Shown: piece by piece, positions 16,556 to 25,461 of the stretch
Layout: the number at the start of each line of letters is the position of its first letter
Numbering within the stretch: position 1 is the first letter of the stretch
Source of the DNA: Chloroflexota bacterium
GTDB lineage: Bacteria; Chloroflexota; Dehalococcoidia; Lucifugimonadales; GCA-2717565
Assembly (NCBI GenBank): GCA_002717565.1
Contig: PBAZ01000030.1
Coordinates: forward strand, 1 to 35,166
DNA: 35,166 bases
Direction of reading: 5' to 3'
Notes under the pieces: model-generated
The model's database searches: none
What the model saw: the letters and a program-made list of their open reading frames with translations, nothing else
Told to the model about the DNA's origin: nothing
Translations under genes and position numbers: made by a program

Positions 16556-16799
16556 AGTTGTGCCTTTCGAAGCAAAGATACGGCATGATAAACAGGTAGA
16601 TGCATGTTAGGTGGTCAATGTTTGTCCTGCATTATGTGACTGGAGGATGAAGCCTAGATGATGGCCAACCTAACTTTTGATGTGCAGGGTGTGCATGATC
16701 TGGGGATCATACTATCCTCCGGAGGGCGGCTTCACAAGTGATGGTACAATCAGTTGTACTCAGATTGCTGGAACTCTAATATCTAATTTGGGGGTTGTT

Positions 16800-17009
16800 A
16801 TGACACAGCAGGCTTATTCTTGCGCAAAGTGTGGCGGAATCCAATATACAACGGGAGAGATCCGAACAACCGGATCTGGGCTATCACGATTCTTAAATAT
16901 ACAGAACCAGAAATATGCAACTATATCGTGTCAGGCATGCGGCTACACTGAGCTGTATCGACGGGATGGTAGTGGATTTGGTAACGTCTTGGACTTCTTT
17001 ACCAATTAA
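16800..17009 (+). CDS. DUF2082-type zinc-ribbon protein
   Basis: The 69-residue protein has two zinc knuckles, YSCAKCGGIQY and ISCQACGYTELY, separated by GEIRTTGSGLSRFLNIQNQKYATI. The pattern matches the small DUF2082 'nucleic-acid-binding zinc-ribbon' family in length and motif order; the biological role of that family is not established. The track ORF runs 41 residues further upstream with no matching pattern. I start at the ATG at 16800, which follows a GGGGGT stretch and gives the standard family length. It begins the long plus-strand run. Confidence 0.85.
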   Translation: MTQQAYSCAKCGGIQYTTGEIRTTGSGLSRFLNIQNQKYATISCQACGYTELYRRDGSGFGNVLDFFTN

Positions 17010-17088
17010 TGTGGACGTTTCTTCTCAAGTATATGGAGCAATAATTCTTTAGGCCTGCATCGCGCCTGGATGATTAAAGGGGGTGGAA

Positions 17089-17979
17089 ATGGAACGTGGG
17101 CAGGGAACAGATTCCAATGCCATGGAATATAGTCTGCGATATAATCCTCCGGTTGATACTGAGACAGCTGCACATCGACTTGTAGAAGTGAAGGATATCT
17201 TTGATCAGCTGGGCATTACCTTTGTACTGAGTTCGGGGAGCTGCTTGGGCGCAGTCCGCGATAGTGCACTGATACCTTGGGACGATGACATTGATTTAGT
17301 CTCAATAATTGGTGAAAATGGACTCAGTCCAGAAGTAATTTATGCTGCGATTGAAGTCTTTCGGACACAAGGTTTCTACGTGCGAAGAAATCCGAATTGG
17401 AGTGCCCTATCGCATTCTTTCATGAAGGATTACGTGCGGATTGATTGGAGTTGTCTGTACCAATTTGATGGGAAGGTTTACTCCTATCCTGGAGTAGCTG
17501 TTCCATCAAAGTTTTATGTATATCCTAGGTATATTGAATTCCTCGGACTTCAATTCTTAGTGCCTGATCCGCCTGAAGATTATCTGGAATTAAAGTATGG
17601 CCCTGAGTGGATGATTCCGAAGAGACCGGGACAGTACGAGCAAGATGTTATTGCAAATGTGGAAACATTGCAGGTGACTGGCGACACATGTGTCATACGG
17701 ATTATGGCAGCTGATGGTAGTCCCGTCGGCAACGCTAGGGTAACTTTGGCTGGAGGCTCTGATGCGATAACCAATGAAGCTGGTGAAGCACAAGTTATGT
17801 TGGGGGGGACGAGTTGGTATGCCTTGACTATTCGTTATCCGGGTCACGAGCAGGCTCTTTATATGGAAGAGCTTGAGCCTGATACCACATATGTGTACCA
17901 CGCGGACTCGGTATCTCGCCAAGAACTTGGAGCGGCTGGTGATATTGGTACTTTGGGGAATGTACTGATTCGTGAGTAG
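17089..17979 (+). CDS. LicD-family protein fused to carboxypeptidase-regulatory-like domain
   Basis: The N-terminal part carries the LicD nucleotidyltransferase-fold signature: LGITFVLSSGSCLGAVRDSALIPWDDDIDLV (about 40-70). It has the paired aspartates of the DDDID motif and a later YGPEWMIPK segment. LicD members transfer phosphocholine or similar groups onto glycans. From about residue 200 a second domain follows (IRIMAADGSPVGNARVTLAGG, TNEAGEAQVMLGG, YALTIRYPGHEQ), matching the beta-sandwich pattern of carboxypeptidase-regulatory-like/SpaA-like domains. No signal peptide is visible, so the beta domain may act in the cytoplasm. The track start is a GTG (17083); ATG 17089 sits at better spacing from AAAGGGGG. 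The fusion is unusual (see findings). Confidence 0.83.
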   Translation: MERGQGTDSNAMEYSLRYNPPVDTETAAHRLVEVKDIFDQLGITFVLSSGSCLGAVRDSALIPWDDDIDLVSIIGENGLSPEVIYAAIEVFRTQGFYVRRNPNWSALSHSFMKDYVRIDWSCLYQFDGKVYSYPGVAVPSKFYVYPRYIEFLGLQFLVPDPPEDYLELKYGPEWMIPKRPGQYEQDVIANVETLQVTGDTCVIRIMAADGSPVGNARVTLAGGSDAITNEAGEAQVMLGGTSWYALTIRYPGHEQALYMEELEPDTTYVYHADSVSRQELGAAGDIGTLGNVLIRE

Positions 17980-18038
17980 GGTATTCATCAGAGCAAGTTA
18001 GTCTACAACACTCATTTCGTGACGTATCGGAGTACGTG

Positions 18039-18254
18039 ATGGCCCCTGATTCTCTGTGGCGACTGAGACTGAAATATGAACACTCGAGGGGGAGTTGTGA
18101 CTTGTGTGCACGCCTCGGCACCATTGGTGAGGATATTAAATTGGTGCCCCCTCCAGACAATGAGCCGTCCTGGGAAGAAGATCGCGGCATTTCGCATATG
18201 CTACGCTGCGCTGATCCTGTAGGGTGTCGTGAGCGCAGGGAAGCTACAGAATGA
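18039..18254 (+). CDS. Small cysteine-containing protein coupled to ABC exporter
   Basis: I do not recognise this roughly 71-residue protein. It contains SCDLCARLG near residue 20 and HMLRCADPVGC near the C-terminus. The four cysteines, as CxxC plus CxxxxxC, could hold a zinc, and the rest is charged. Its TGA overlaps the ATG of the ABC transporter (ATGA), which is good evidence that it is translated and coupled. The track gives a GTG three bases earlier (18036); ATG 18039 is preferred. No signal peptide is seen. The function is unknown; a regulatory or accessory role for the transporter is only an inference from coupling. Confidence 0.6.
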   Translation: MAPDSLWRLRLKYEHSRGSCDLCARLGTIGEDIKLVPPPDNEPSWEEDRGISHMLRCADPVGCRERREATE

Positions 18255-20098
18255 GAGCACCTCTAGGGGACTTAGATACTGAATCCTCAGAAAATATCCC
18301 GATGTCTGCTACCCGAGGAAACTTACGTAGGATATCCGCTTATTTCCATCCATACGCTCAAGAGTCTTGGCTTATTTTGCTTTGCATACTGCTGGGTTCC
18401 ATATTTGGTTTAATATCTCCCTTGCTTATTCGAAGTATTATCGATCGGGCAATCCCAGATAGTGACATGTATCTTTTGAGCCTTTTGGCACTGGGTATGC
18501 TCGGATCTTCACTTGTAGCGGGATTGATTAGCGTTGCGCAAAATTACCTGAGCAATCGGATAGGCCAAGGGGTGATGTATGACGTTCGGAATCAACTCTA
18601 TGCTCAATTGCAGGGATTGCATTTGGGGTTTTTCGTGAATGCAAGGGCAGGGGAGACTATATCTCGTCTCGATAGTGATGTGGCTGGTATACAAAATGTA
18701 GTTACTGGTACTTTCGTCAATGTCGTTGCTCAGGCGATAACACTGACGAGCACTGTGATTATGATCTTTTATCTGAGCTGGCCACTTGCCATCGTATCAG
18801 TGTTGATACTTCCGTTGTTTATCATACCTGCGCGTAGGGTTGGGAAGATACGGCGAGCGCTTACCTCGGAAACTCAGCAGGAGCGGGCGGATCTTACGCA
18901 CATTCTGCAAGAGACCTTGAGCGTTGGCGGTTATGTTCTGATGAAAGCTTTTGGCAGAGAGTCAATGGAAAAGGAAAAGTTTCGCGCTAAAAACTCCGTG
19001 GTGATGAAGCTTCAGATAAGACAAGCTTTGGTTGGACGTTGGTATTTTATGATAGTCGGTCTTTTTGGAACATTGGGCCCTGCTTTGGTGTACTGGATTG
19101 GGGGATCCCTCGTACTCCGAGAAGCTATGACACTAGGCACTGTGGTAGCGTTTGTTGCCTATCTCGCGCGGCTATATGGACCGGCCTCCTCTCTTGCGAG
19201 TGTGCATGTTGAAGTGACTACATCGATGGCGCTGTTCGAACGAATCTTTCAATATATGGATATGAGATCTGAGGTAACTGATCAACAGAATGCCACTGTG
19301 ATAAAGCAGAGCCAAGGGGAAGTTGAATTTCGTGAGGTTTCGTTCCATTATCGACAAGATTACCCCGTTCTGCAGAATATTTCATTTCGTGCGAATCCAG
19401 GTGAAATGATTGCCCTAGTTGGCCCTAGCGGAGCAGGCAAAACGACCTTGACATACTTGTTGCCAAGATTCTATGACCCTGCCTCAGGGTTTATTTTGCT
19501 GGATGGCATTGATTTGCGGAACATTTCTCTAGAGTCGTTACGGAAGCAAATAGGGATTGTTACTCAAGATTCTTTTGTTTATCACGCTTCTGTTCGGCAG
19601 AACCTGTTGTATGCCAATCCATCAGCTACTGAAGAAGATATGCGATCTGCCTGTGAGGATGCTCAATTCTATGAAAGTGTCAGAGCGATGCCATGGGGGT
19701 TTGAGACGATCGTTGGTGAAAATGGATATCGGCTATCTGGTGGGGAACGTCAGCGATTAGCGATTGCAAGGGTAATCTTGGCAGGGACGCGTGTGGTTAT
19801 TTTAGATGAGGCAACTTCGTCTCTCGATTCTGTATCTGAAACGTTGATACAACGCGCCTTGGAACCTCTATTAAAGGATCGTACTGTGATAGCTGTTGCT
19901 CATCGTCTTTCTACCATACGAAGGGCTGATCAAATTCTGGTTCTTGACCATGGGAGGATTGTTGAGCAGGGAACCCATTCAAAATTACTGAATGAAGGGG
20001 CTTTATATGCTGAACTATACACAACGCAGATGGATTGGGGGGCGTCTGTAGATGCCGGTCTTCTGTCTTCTCGCCGGGGTAAGCCCGACGCGTCTTAG
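18251..20098 (+). CDS. ABC transporter, fused permease and ATPase (exporter type)
   Basis: The 615-residue half-transporter is organised as an N-terminal six-helix transmembrane domain (about 40-330) and a C-terminal ATPase. ATPase motifs are Walker A GPSGAGKTT (about 391-399), Q-loop GIVTQDSF, signature LSGGERQRLAIAR (about 495), Walker B VVILDEATSSLD (about 515) and H-loop VAHRLST, all intact. This is the MsbA/LmrA-like exporter layout that works as a dimer; the substrate (lipid, peptide or drug) cannot be read. The start ATG overlaps the stop of the small Cys protein; internal ATG at residue 18 is a less likely alternative. A roughly 114-base gap follows before the aldolase. Confidence 0.94.
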   Translation: MRAPLGDLDTESSENIPMSATRGNLRRISAYFHPYAQESWLILLCILLGSIFGLISPLLIRSIIDRAIPDSDMYLLSLLALGMLGSSLVAGLISVAQNYLSNRIGQGVMYDVRNQLYAQLQGLHLGFFVNARAGETISRLDSDVAGIQNVVTGTFVNVVAQAITLTSTVIMIFYLSWPLAIVSVLILPLFIIPARRVGKIRRALTSETQQERADLTHILQETLSVGGYVLMKAFGRESMEKEKFRAKNSVVMKLQIRQALVGRWYFMIVGLFGTLGPALVYWIGGSLVLREAMTLGTVVAFVAYLARLYGPASSLASVHVEVTTSMALFERIFQYMDMRSEVTDQQNATVIKQSQGEVEFREVSFHYRQDYPVLQNISFRANPGEMIALVGPSGAGKTTLTYLLPRFYDPASGFILLDGIDLRNISLESLRKQIGIVTQDSFVYHASVRQNLLYANPSATEEDMRSACEDAQFYESVRAMPWGFETIVGENGYRLSGGERQRLAIARVILAGTRVVILDEATSSLDSVSETLIQRALEPLLKDRTVIAVAHRLSTIRRADQILVLDHGRIVEQGTHSKLLNEGALYAELYTTQMDWGASVDAGLLSSRRGKPDAS

Positions 20099-20148
20099 TC
20101 GGTGTTTTTATCAAGTACTGATATCCGATAATACACGTGCTCAGGTAT

Positions 20149-20154
20149 TATAAT
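20149..20154 (+). promoter_or_regulatory. Candidate -10 box upstream of HpcH/HpaI aldolase
   Basis: An exact TATAAT lies about 59 bases upstream of the aldolase ATG, in the gap after the ABC exporter. No convincing -35 is visible at the usual distance, so a separate promoter here is only a suggestion. Confidence 0.3.
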
Positions 20155-20212
20155 GGTCAGTGATTGAACAGGTGAACGGATTAAATACGAATAGTACGGG
20201 AGGGTTGGTTTT

Positions 20213-20962
20213 ATGAACGTGGTCAAAGAGTTGTTGCTATCTGGGAAAACCGTTATTGGAGCAACGGCGTCACCCTCGAGCGATACTGCCATGCTTGCTG
20301 ATTCGGGTCTGGATTTTTTGCTTTTTGATACTCAGCATGCAGCAGTTGAAGTCAAGCAGTTGTCTCCACCAATTCAGGCAATGCGTGGGAGGAAAGCTGC
20401 TCCGGTGGTACGAGTAAGTGCGAATAATGCTGACCTGATTTGCTTTGCTCTTGATGCAGGTGCCAGAGGCATTATTGTTCCTATGGTCAATACAGCGGAG
20501 CAGGCAGCTGCAATGGTGCGTTCATGCAAATACTTTCCATTGGGAGATCGCAGTAATTCTGGGGTTCGAGGCGACTGGGGCGAGAGTAAAGATTATCGGG
20601 GTTATCTTGATATGGTGAACGATGAGTTGTTGATTATTCCGATGATAGAGACTCTTGAAGCGATAGACAATATAGATGAGATTCTGAGTGTTCCAGGTAT
20701 AGACGTTCTGTTAGTCGGGCCATCTGATCTTTCGATACAACTTGGAGTGCCCCTCGATTATCCTTCGGATACGTACCAAAGAGGATTGGACAAGATAGCG
20801 GAGGCTTGCAAACGTCATGGCGTGGTTCCTGGAATGTATTTCATTCCGCCGGCGATGGATCCTAATTTCTTTGTGCAGAAAGGCTTTAAATTTTTCACAG
20901 TTCCATGGGCAGCTTGGGCAATACAGGGAATTGAAAATGGATTAGCCGATATAATACGATAG
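20213..20962 (+). CDS. HpcH/HpaI-family class II aldolase / citrate lyase-like protein
   Basis: The 249-residue TIM-barrel protein has the family motifs FLLFDTQHAAVE (with the His that acts as catalytic base at about 42), ALDAGARGIIVPMVNTAEQA, IIPMIETLEAIDNID (metal-binding Glu) and GIDVLLVGPSDLSIQLG (metal-binding Asp). HpaI-type enzymes cleave or form 2-keto-3-deoxy or 4-hydroxy-2-oxo acids to pyruvate plus an aldehyde with a divalent metal. The usual MEHGP loop reads TQHAA, so the substrate may differ. The ATG has GGAGGG upstream. It ends 18 bases before the Ste24-like protease, so the two may be cotranscribed. Confidence 0.89.
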   Translation: MNVVKELLLSGKTVIGATASPSSDTAMLADSGLDFLLFDTQHAAVEVKQLSPPIQAMRGRKAAPVVRVSANNADLICFALDAGARGIIVPMVNTAEQAAAMVRSCKYFPLGDRSNSGVRGDWGESKDYRGYLDMVNDELLIIPMIETLEAIDNIDEILSVPGIDVLLVGPSDLSIQLGVPLDYPSDTYQRGLDKIAEACKRHGVVPGMYFIPPAMDPNFFVQKGFKFFTVPWAAWAIQGIENGLADIIR

Positions 20963-20980
20963 ACTTCTTCAAGGGGTGCG

Positions 20981-22213
20981 ATGAACGATCTGTTTTGGAT
21001 TATTGTGGGTGCGTTAATTCTCGATTTTGTGGTGAGATCGGCTGCTACTGTTCTTAACCTTCGGTCCTTGAGATCTAGCCCTCCTCCGGGTATGGATGGT
21101 ATCTACGAGGCTGAGGGTTATTCGAAATCGCAAGAATATATTCGCGTACAGTCCAAATTTGGATTAACTATAGGATTCCTGAAATTAATTGCCTTCTTAA
21201 TCTTTTGGGTTGTTGGGGGCTTCAATTATATCGATCAGGCAGTGCGCATCATAGGGTTTAACGAAATAACTAACGGTATTCTGTTTTTTGGAATGTTTGC
21301 TGCCGTCGCTACTATTATCAATATACCAGTTGATATGTATGCGACCTTTGTTATTGAAGAAAGATTTGGCTTTAACAAGACAAATTACAAAACGTTCTTC
21401 TTTGATGCCGTCAAGAGTATCGTCCTCACAGCGGTCATTGGTGTTCCTGTTTTGAGTGGTGTTTTGTTTTTCTTTGAATATACAGGGACATTGTCGTGGT
21501 TGTACGCGTCGCTGTTTGCTGCTGGAATTACCCTTATTATTTCTGTGATTGCGCCTATATGGATTATGCCAATCTTCAATAAATTCACCCCTCTGGAATC
21601 AGGTGTCTTGCGTGAAGCGATTGTTCAATATACTAGGAGTGTGGATTTCACGTATGGGAATACCTATGTGATTGATGGTTCCAAAAGGAGCGCACATTCA
21701 AATGCGTTTTTCACTGGATTTGGCAGAACTAAGCGAATCGCACTTTTTGATACCCTTATCGACCAACTGAGTGTGGATGAAATAGTATCCGTGATTGCCC
21801 ATGAGGTTGGGCACAATAAGAAAAAACATACAATCTCTGGCATGGTTCTAGGAATTGCCCATGTTGTTGTGTTGCTGTTTGTGTTTTCCCTTGTCATGGA
21901 GCATCAAGCACTTTTCGATGCATTCTTTATGGATGAGATATCAATCTATGCCAGCCTCATGTTTTTTGGATTTATCTTGACTCCAATCGAACTCCTTATC
22001 TCTCCTGGTATTCAGTACATCTCGAGGCGCCATGAATATCAAGCGGATCAATGGGCAGTTGCGACGACCGATGATCCTGAACCCTTGCGAACAGGCTTGA
22101 AGAAATTAGCGGCTAACAATCTAGCTAACCTTTCGCCGCATCCATTTTTCGTGGTGCTGAACTATTCCCACCCTCCTTTGACTGAGAGGTTACGGGCTAT
22201 AACAAGAGAGTGA
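20981..22213 (+). CDS. M48-family Ste24-like membrane metalloprotease
   Basis: The 410-residue protein has several membrane helices in the N-terminal half and the zinc motif AHEVGHNKKKHT (HExxH at about 274-278). It also has the later third-ligand region SRRHEYQADQWAV, which supplies Glu and the conserved D/W of the Ste24 type. The motif TGFGRTKRIALFDTLID matches CAAX prenyl protease 1 (Ste24/HtpX) proteins. In bacteria such proteases act in membrane-protein quality control; there is no evidence for prenylated substrates. The ATG has AAGGGG upstream. It lies between the aldolase and a zinc-ribbon membrane protein. Confidence 0.92.
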   Translation: MNDLFWIIVGALILDFVVRSAATVLNLRSLRSSPPPGMDGIYEAEGYSKSQEYIRVQSKFGLTIGFLKLIAFLIFWVVGGFNYIDQAVRIIGFNEITNGILFFGMFAAVATIINIPVDMYATFVIEERFGFNKTNYKTFFFDAVKSIVLTAVIGVPVLSGVLFFFEYTGTLSWLYASLFAAGITLIISVIAPIWIMPIFNKFTPLESGVLREAIVQYTRSVDFTYGNTYVIDGSKRSAHSNAFFTGFGRTKRIALFDTLIDQLSVDEIVSVIAHEVGHNKKKHTISGMVLGIAHVVVLLFVFSLVMEHQALFDAFFMDEISIYASLMFFGFILTPIELLISPGIQYISRRHEYQADQWAVATTDDPEPLRTGLKKLAANNLANLSPHPFFVVLNYSHPPLTERLRAITRE

Positions 22214-22255
22214 TGTTCACTAGTATTCGGTATGACTAAAGGAGGAATCAATCGA

Positions 22256-22648
22256 ATGGACAATGTGATTCGGTGCGAGAATTGCGGTACTCAGCAGGTT
22301 TTTGGTGCACAGTTTTGTGCTGTGTGCGGGCAATCACTTGGTGGCTTGAGTACACCTGCGGTATTACAGGATACCTCGACAAGGATAAGGAAACTAATAG
22401 TACGCAGGATTGGCATTCTTTCCTATGTGAAGGTTTCAACTGCTTTTGCAGCAATTTTTGTTGCCCCATTGTTTCTGATAGGACTTATTGTCCTCGTGGT
22501 TCTTGGGCAGGGCGAAGGATTGGGTTGGGCAATTGGTCTGGGTATGGTATATATTCTCGGTTATGCTTTGATCTTGATTATCACTACATGGGTGCTGAAT
22601 CTTGCGTTACGGTTGGTAGGAGGCTTAGAGATAGAGGTTTCTGATTAG
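22256..22648 (+). CDS. Zinc-ribbon membrane protein, DUF3566-like tail
   Basis: The roughly 130-residue protein opens with a zinc ribbon (CENCGTQQVFGAQFCAVCG; two CxxC pairs). After a short linker it has two membrane helices (about 70-90 and 100-125) and ends LVGGLEIEVSD. The pair of helices preceded by LSYVKVSTAFAAIF resembles DUF3566-type small membrane proteins. This is a zinc-ribbon plus transmembrane layout of unknown function. The ORF track starts 24 bases earlier; the ATG at 22256 is preferred because AGGAGG lies 11 bases before it. It follows the protease by about 42 bases. Confidence 0.75.
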   Translation: MDNVIRCENCGTQQVFGAQFCAVCGQSLGGLSTPAVLQDTSTRIRKLIVRRIGILSYVKVSTAFAAIFVAPLFLIGLIVLVVLGQGEGLGWAIGLGMVYILGYALILIITTWVLNLALRLVGGLEIEVSD

Positions 22649-22765
22649 CAATACAGAAGGTCTATCATTTGACGACTATCGATCTAGATGAGCATTTGTG
22701 CGACTGGATGTTATGGTAACCTGCCCCCATACGGATGTTAATGTCTGACTATTGTGGAGGAGCGT

Positions 22766-25306
22766 ATGGAACTTCAGAATGACCAGCAGCCGCTTTCAGG
22801 TATTCGTGTCCTCGATCTTACTCATGGAGTTGCAGGTCCTTATTGTACAAAATTGCTCGCAGATTTTGGCGCGGATGTGATGAAAGTCGAACGGCCTGTA
22901 ACTGGTGATTACGCCCGATCATTAGGTCCATTTCCGGAAGATGATCCGCATCTTGAAACAAGCGGTATTTTCCTTCACTTGAACACCAATAAGCGTAGTG
23001 TGGTGCTTGACCTTAAGGCATCAACTGATGTGGAAATTCTCAAAGCGCTTGTTGTGGATGCAGATATCCTCGTAGAGAATTTTCGCCCTGGGGTTATGGA
23101 TGATCTCGGACTTGGTTACGATATCCTCTCTACAATTAACCCTGATCTTGTTATGACTTCAATTAGTAATTTTGGGCAAACTGGTCCGTATCGTGATTAC
23201 CTTGCCTCTGAAATCACGCTGTTTGCTATGGGTGGCCGTATGGGTGTTTCAGGACTTCCAGATCGGTATCCACTAAAACTAGGGGGTACACATGTGCAGT
23301 ATCAGGCGGGAAATGCTGCCGCTATGGCGACCTTAGCTGCTTGGTATGGAAAGACATATACAGAGATGGGTGGCCAACATATCGACGTTTCCATCTTCGA
23401 GACCCAGATGGGTTCTATTAACTCGCGGATGATAGGACTGCTCAATTATCAGTATAACGGTGGTAGGGGGAGGAGGTTAGGAGGAACGCGCATGGGGTAT
23501 CCCTCTGGCTACTATCCGTGTCTTGACGGGTATGTTCATGTACTAGGCGGGGGAGTATATTGGCCCCGGACAATAGCTATGCTTGGTAGAGAGGATTTAC
23601 TTGAAGATCCTAGGTACGCCCCGCCTATGGGGCAACTAAGTCTGGAGGGTATGGAGGAATTTGAAAATACAGTGTGGTTGCCGTGGATTATGGAACGGAC
23701 GCGGCAGCAAATTGTGGAAGAATGCCAATCGTACGAGATTCTTTCTGGAGCGATCAACACTATCGATGATGTAGTTGATCATAATCCACAGGCAGATTTC
23801 CGACAGTATTTTGTGGATGCGGAACACCCAGTTGCCGGAAAGCAGCGATACACCGGCGCTCCGGTGATGACTGAAGGTCATTGGTGGAAGCTCAAAACTA
23901 CAGCGCCGACGTTAGGGCAGCACACCCATGAAATCATTGGCGAGGCACGGGATGTGATTGATAATGATAGGAGTATTGCTGTTTCGCTTACAGACCTTCA
24001 CGAAGGCACTCCAAAACTTCCCTTTGAGGGTATTCGTGTAGTTGATATGACTGTGATTTGGGCAGGTCCGTATTCAACTATGTTTTTAGGAGATATGGGT
24101 GCTGAAGTAGTGCGTGTAGAATCGTTGCAGGCTCTCCCTGCTACCTCGCGTGGGCAACAGGCTCGACCTGATCCTGCAGCAGAAAAGATTCGTGAAGTAT
24201 CGATGTACCCAGATCGTGATCCGGGGGTGCGTGCGTGGAACAGGTCTTCAGGATTCAATATGCACGCTCGTAATAAATATGGGATGACTGCGGATCTGCG
24301 ATCAACTGAAGGGCGTGAAGCTTTTCGCCGATTAATCGAGGTAAGTGATATTTTTATCGAAAATAATGCAGCTGGAGCGATGGCTCGACTCGGCATATCG
24401 TATGAGACGGTACGTGAATGGAATCCTCAGTTGATTATGATATCTGCTGCAGGTTTCGGGCAAACGGGACCTTGGAGCAGTTATAGGGGATGGGGTACTC
24501 ACTTTGAGGCGATGTATGGGCACTCTTCTGTTATTGGATATCCGGACATGGACGCAGAAGGGGTTCCGGGCTCTGTAGCCTCTGATGCTTCCACAGGTGT
24601 AACCATAGCTTTTGCGGCGATTATGGCACTTCATCATCGTCGAAGTACTGGTAAGGGGCTGTTTATCGATATCTCTTTGGGAGAAAATTTCCTTCCTCAT
24701 CTCGGGGAATACGTTATGGATTACACAATGAATGGAAGGGTAGGGCAAACCGTTGGCAACCGGGATCATTTTAGTACTGCTGTGCAAGGGATGTATCAGT
24801 GTTCTGGAGACGATGAATGGATTGCTATCTCTCTCCATACTGCCGAACAATGGAAAACTTTGTGTGGCATTATGGGACGACCGGATTTAGCCTCTGATCC
24901 ACGCTATTCTACTATGACAGATCTATTTGCCAGGCATGACGACATTGATGAGGCGATAGGTCTTTGGACACATGACAAAGATCCAGTGCTGCTGTTTTCA
25001 GAGCTTCAATCAATAGGGATCGTTGCGGGTCCGCTCCTGTATGAAGCTAGAGCCTTTGATGACCCTCACCTTAAGGAACGCAAGTTTTTTGTTGAGATTA
25101 CGGCTCCAGAGGTAGGAACTCACCTGTACACCGGTACCGTTTTCAAAGCGCCGAAGATACCGTTGATAGTGAAAAAGCCGCCAGTGCGCCTGGGAGAAGA
25201 CAACGAGTACGTATATCAGCAGATCCTCAAATTTTCTGAAAAAGAATATCGTTCGCTTGAATCTCAGGGTCACATTGGCATGGATTACGCTGCGCATGTT
25301 CGGTGA
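22766..25306 (+). CDS. Double-domain class III (CaiB/BaiF) CoA-transferase
   Basis: The roughly 846-residue protein carries two complete CaiB/BaiF domains in tandem. Domain 1 begins LSGIRVLDLTHGVAGPYCTKLLADFGADVMKVERP; domain 2 begins at about residue 417 with FEGIRVVDMTVIWAGPYSTMFLGDMGAEVVRVES. Both have the NKRSV/NKYGM segment, the FGQTGPY/FGQTGPW motif and the late DVSIFE/DISLGE region. This family moves CoA between carboxylates through an aspartyl anhydride; here both halves read Glu where formyl-CoA transferase has its catalytic Asp, by my alignment. Typical family proteins are one domain of about 400 residues forming interlocked dimers. The start ATG 22766 follows GGAGG by five bases; the earlier GTG is disfavoured. 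Confidence 0.93.
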   Translation: MELQNDQQPLSGIRVLDLTHGVAGPYCTKLLADFGADVMKVERPVTGDYARSLGPFPEDDPHLETSGIFLHLNTNKRSVVLDLKASTDVEILKALVVDADILVENFRPGVMDDLGLGYDILSTINPDLVMTSISNFGQTGPYRDYLASEITLFAMGGRMGVSGLPDRYPLKLGGTHVQYQAGNAAAMATLAAWYGKTYTEMGGQHIDVSIFETQMGSINSRMIGLLNYQYNGGRGRRLGGTRMGYPSGYYPCLDGYVHVLGGGVYWPRTIAMLGREDLLEDPRYAPPMGQLSLEGMEEFENTVWLPWIMERTRQQIVEECQSYEILSGAINTIDDVVDHNPQADFRQYFVDAEHPVAGKQRYTGAPVMTEGHWWKLKTTAPTLGQHTHEIIGEARDVIDNDRSIAVSLTDLHEGTPKLPFEGIRVVDMTVIWAGPYSTMFLGDMGAEVVRVESLQALPATSRGQQARPDPAAEKIREVSMYPDRDPGVRAWNRSSGFNMHARNKYGMTADLRSTEGREAFRRLIEVSDIFIENNAAGAMARLGISYETVREWNPQLIMISAAGFGQTGPWSSYRGWGTHFEAMYGHSSVIGYPDMDAEGVPGSVASDASTGVTIAFAAIMALHHRRSTGKGLFIDISLGENFLPHLGEYVMDYTMNGRVGQTVGNRDHFSTAVQGMYQCSGDDEWIAISLHTAEQWKTLCGIMGRPDLASDPRYSTMTDLFARHDDIDEAIGLWTHDKDPVLLFSELQSIGIVAGPLLYEARAFDDPHLKERKFFVEITAPEVGTHLYTGTVFKAPKIPLIVKKPPVRLGEDNEYVYQQILKFSEKEYRSLESQGHIGMDYAAHVR

Positions 25307-25461
25307 GTCAGATATTGTCAGGGTGACTTTCAATGATCGTCCGAAATGCGTAACTGCTTCTAACCCGAATAAATCATGGGATAAACTCCTTCCGTAATAA
25401 CTGCCTAAGAGCTACACTATTTTGAGTTACGGTAACCGTATTCCTTTGGGGTAGATACAGT

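Noticed and set aside
16744-16759. GTACAA-TCAG-TTGTAC hairpin
   Set aside because: 6-bp stem only; no terminator or regulator context.
16677-16799. Upstream extension of the zinc-ribbon protein
   Set aside because: The extra residues have no family match in style; the ATG at 16800 gives the usual length.
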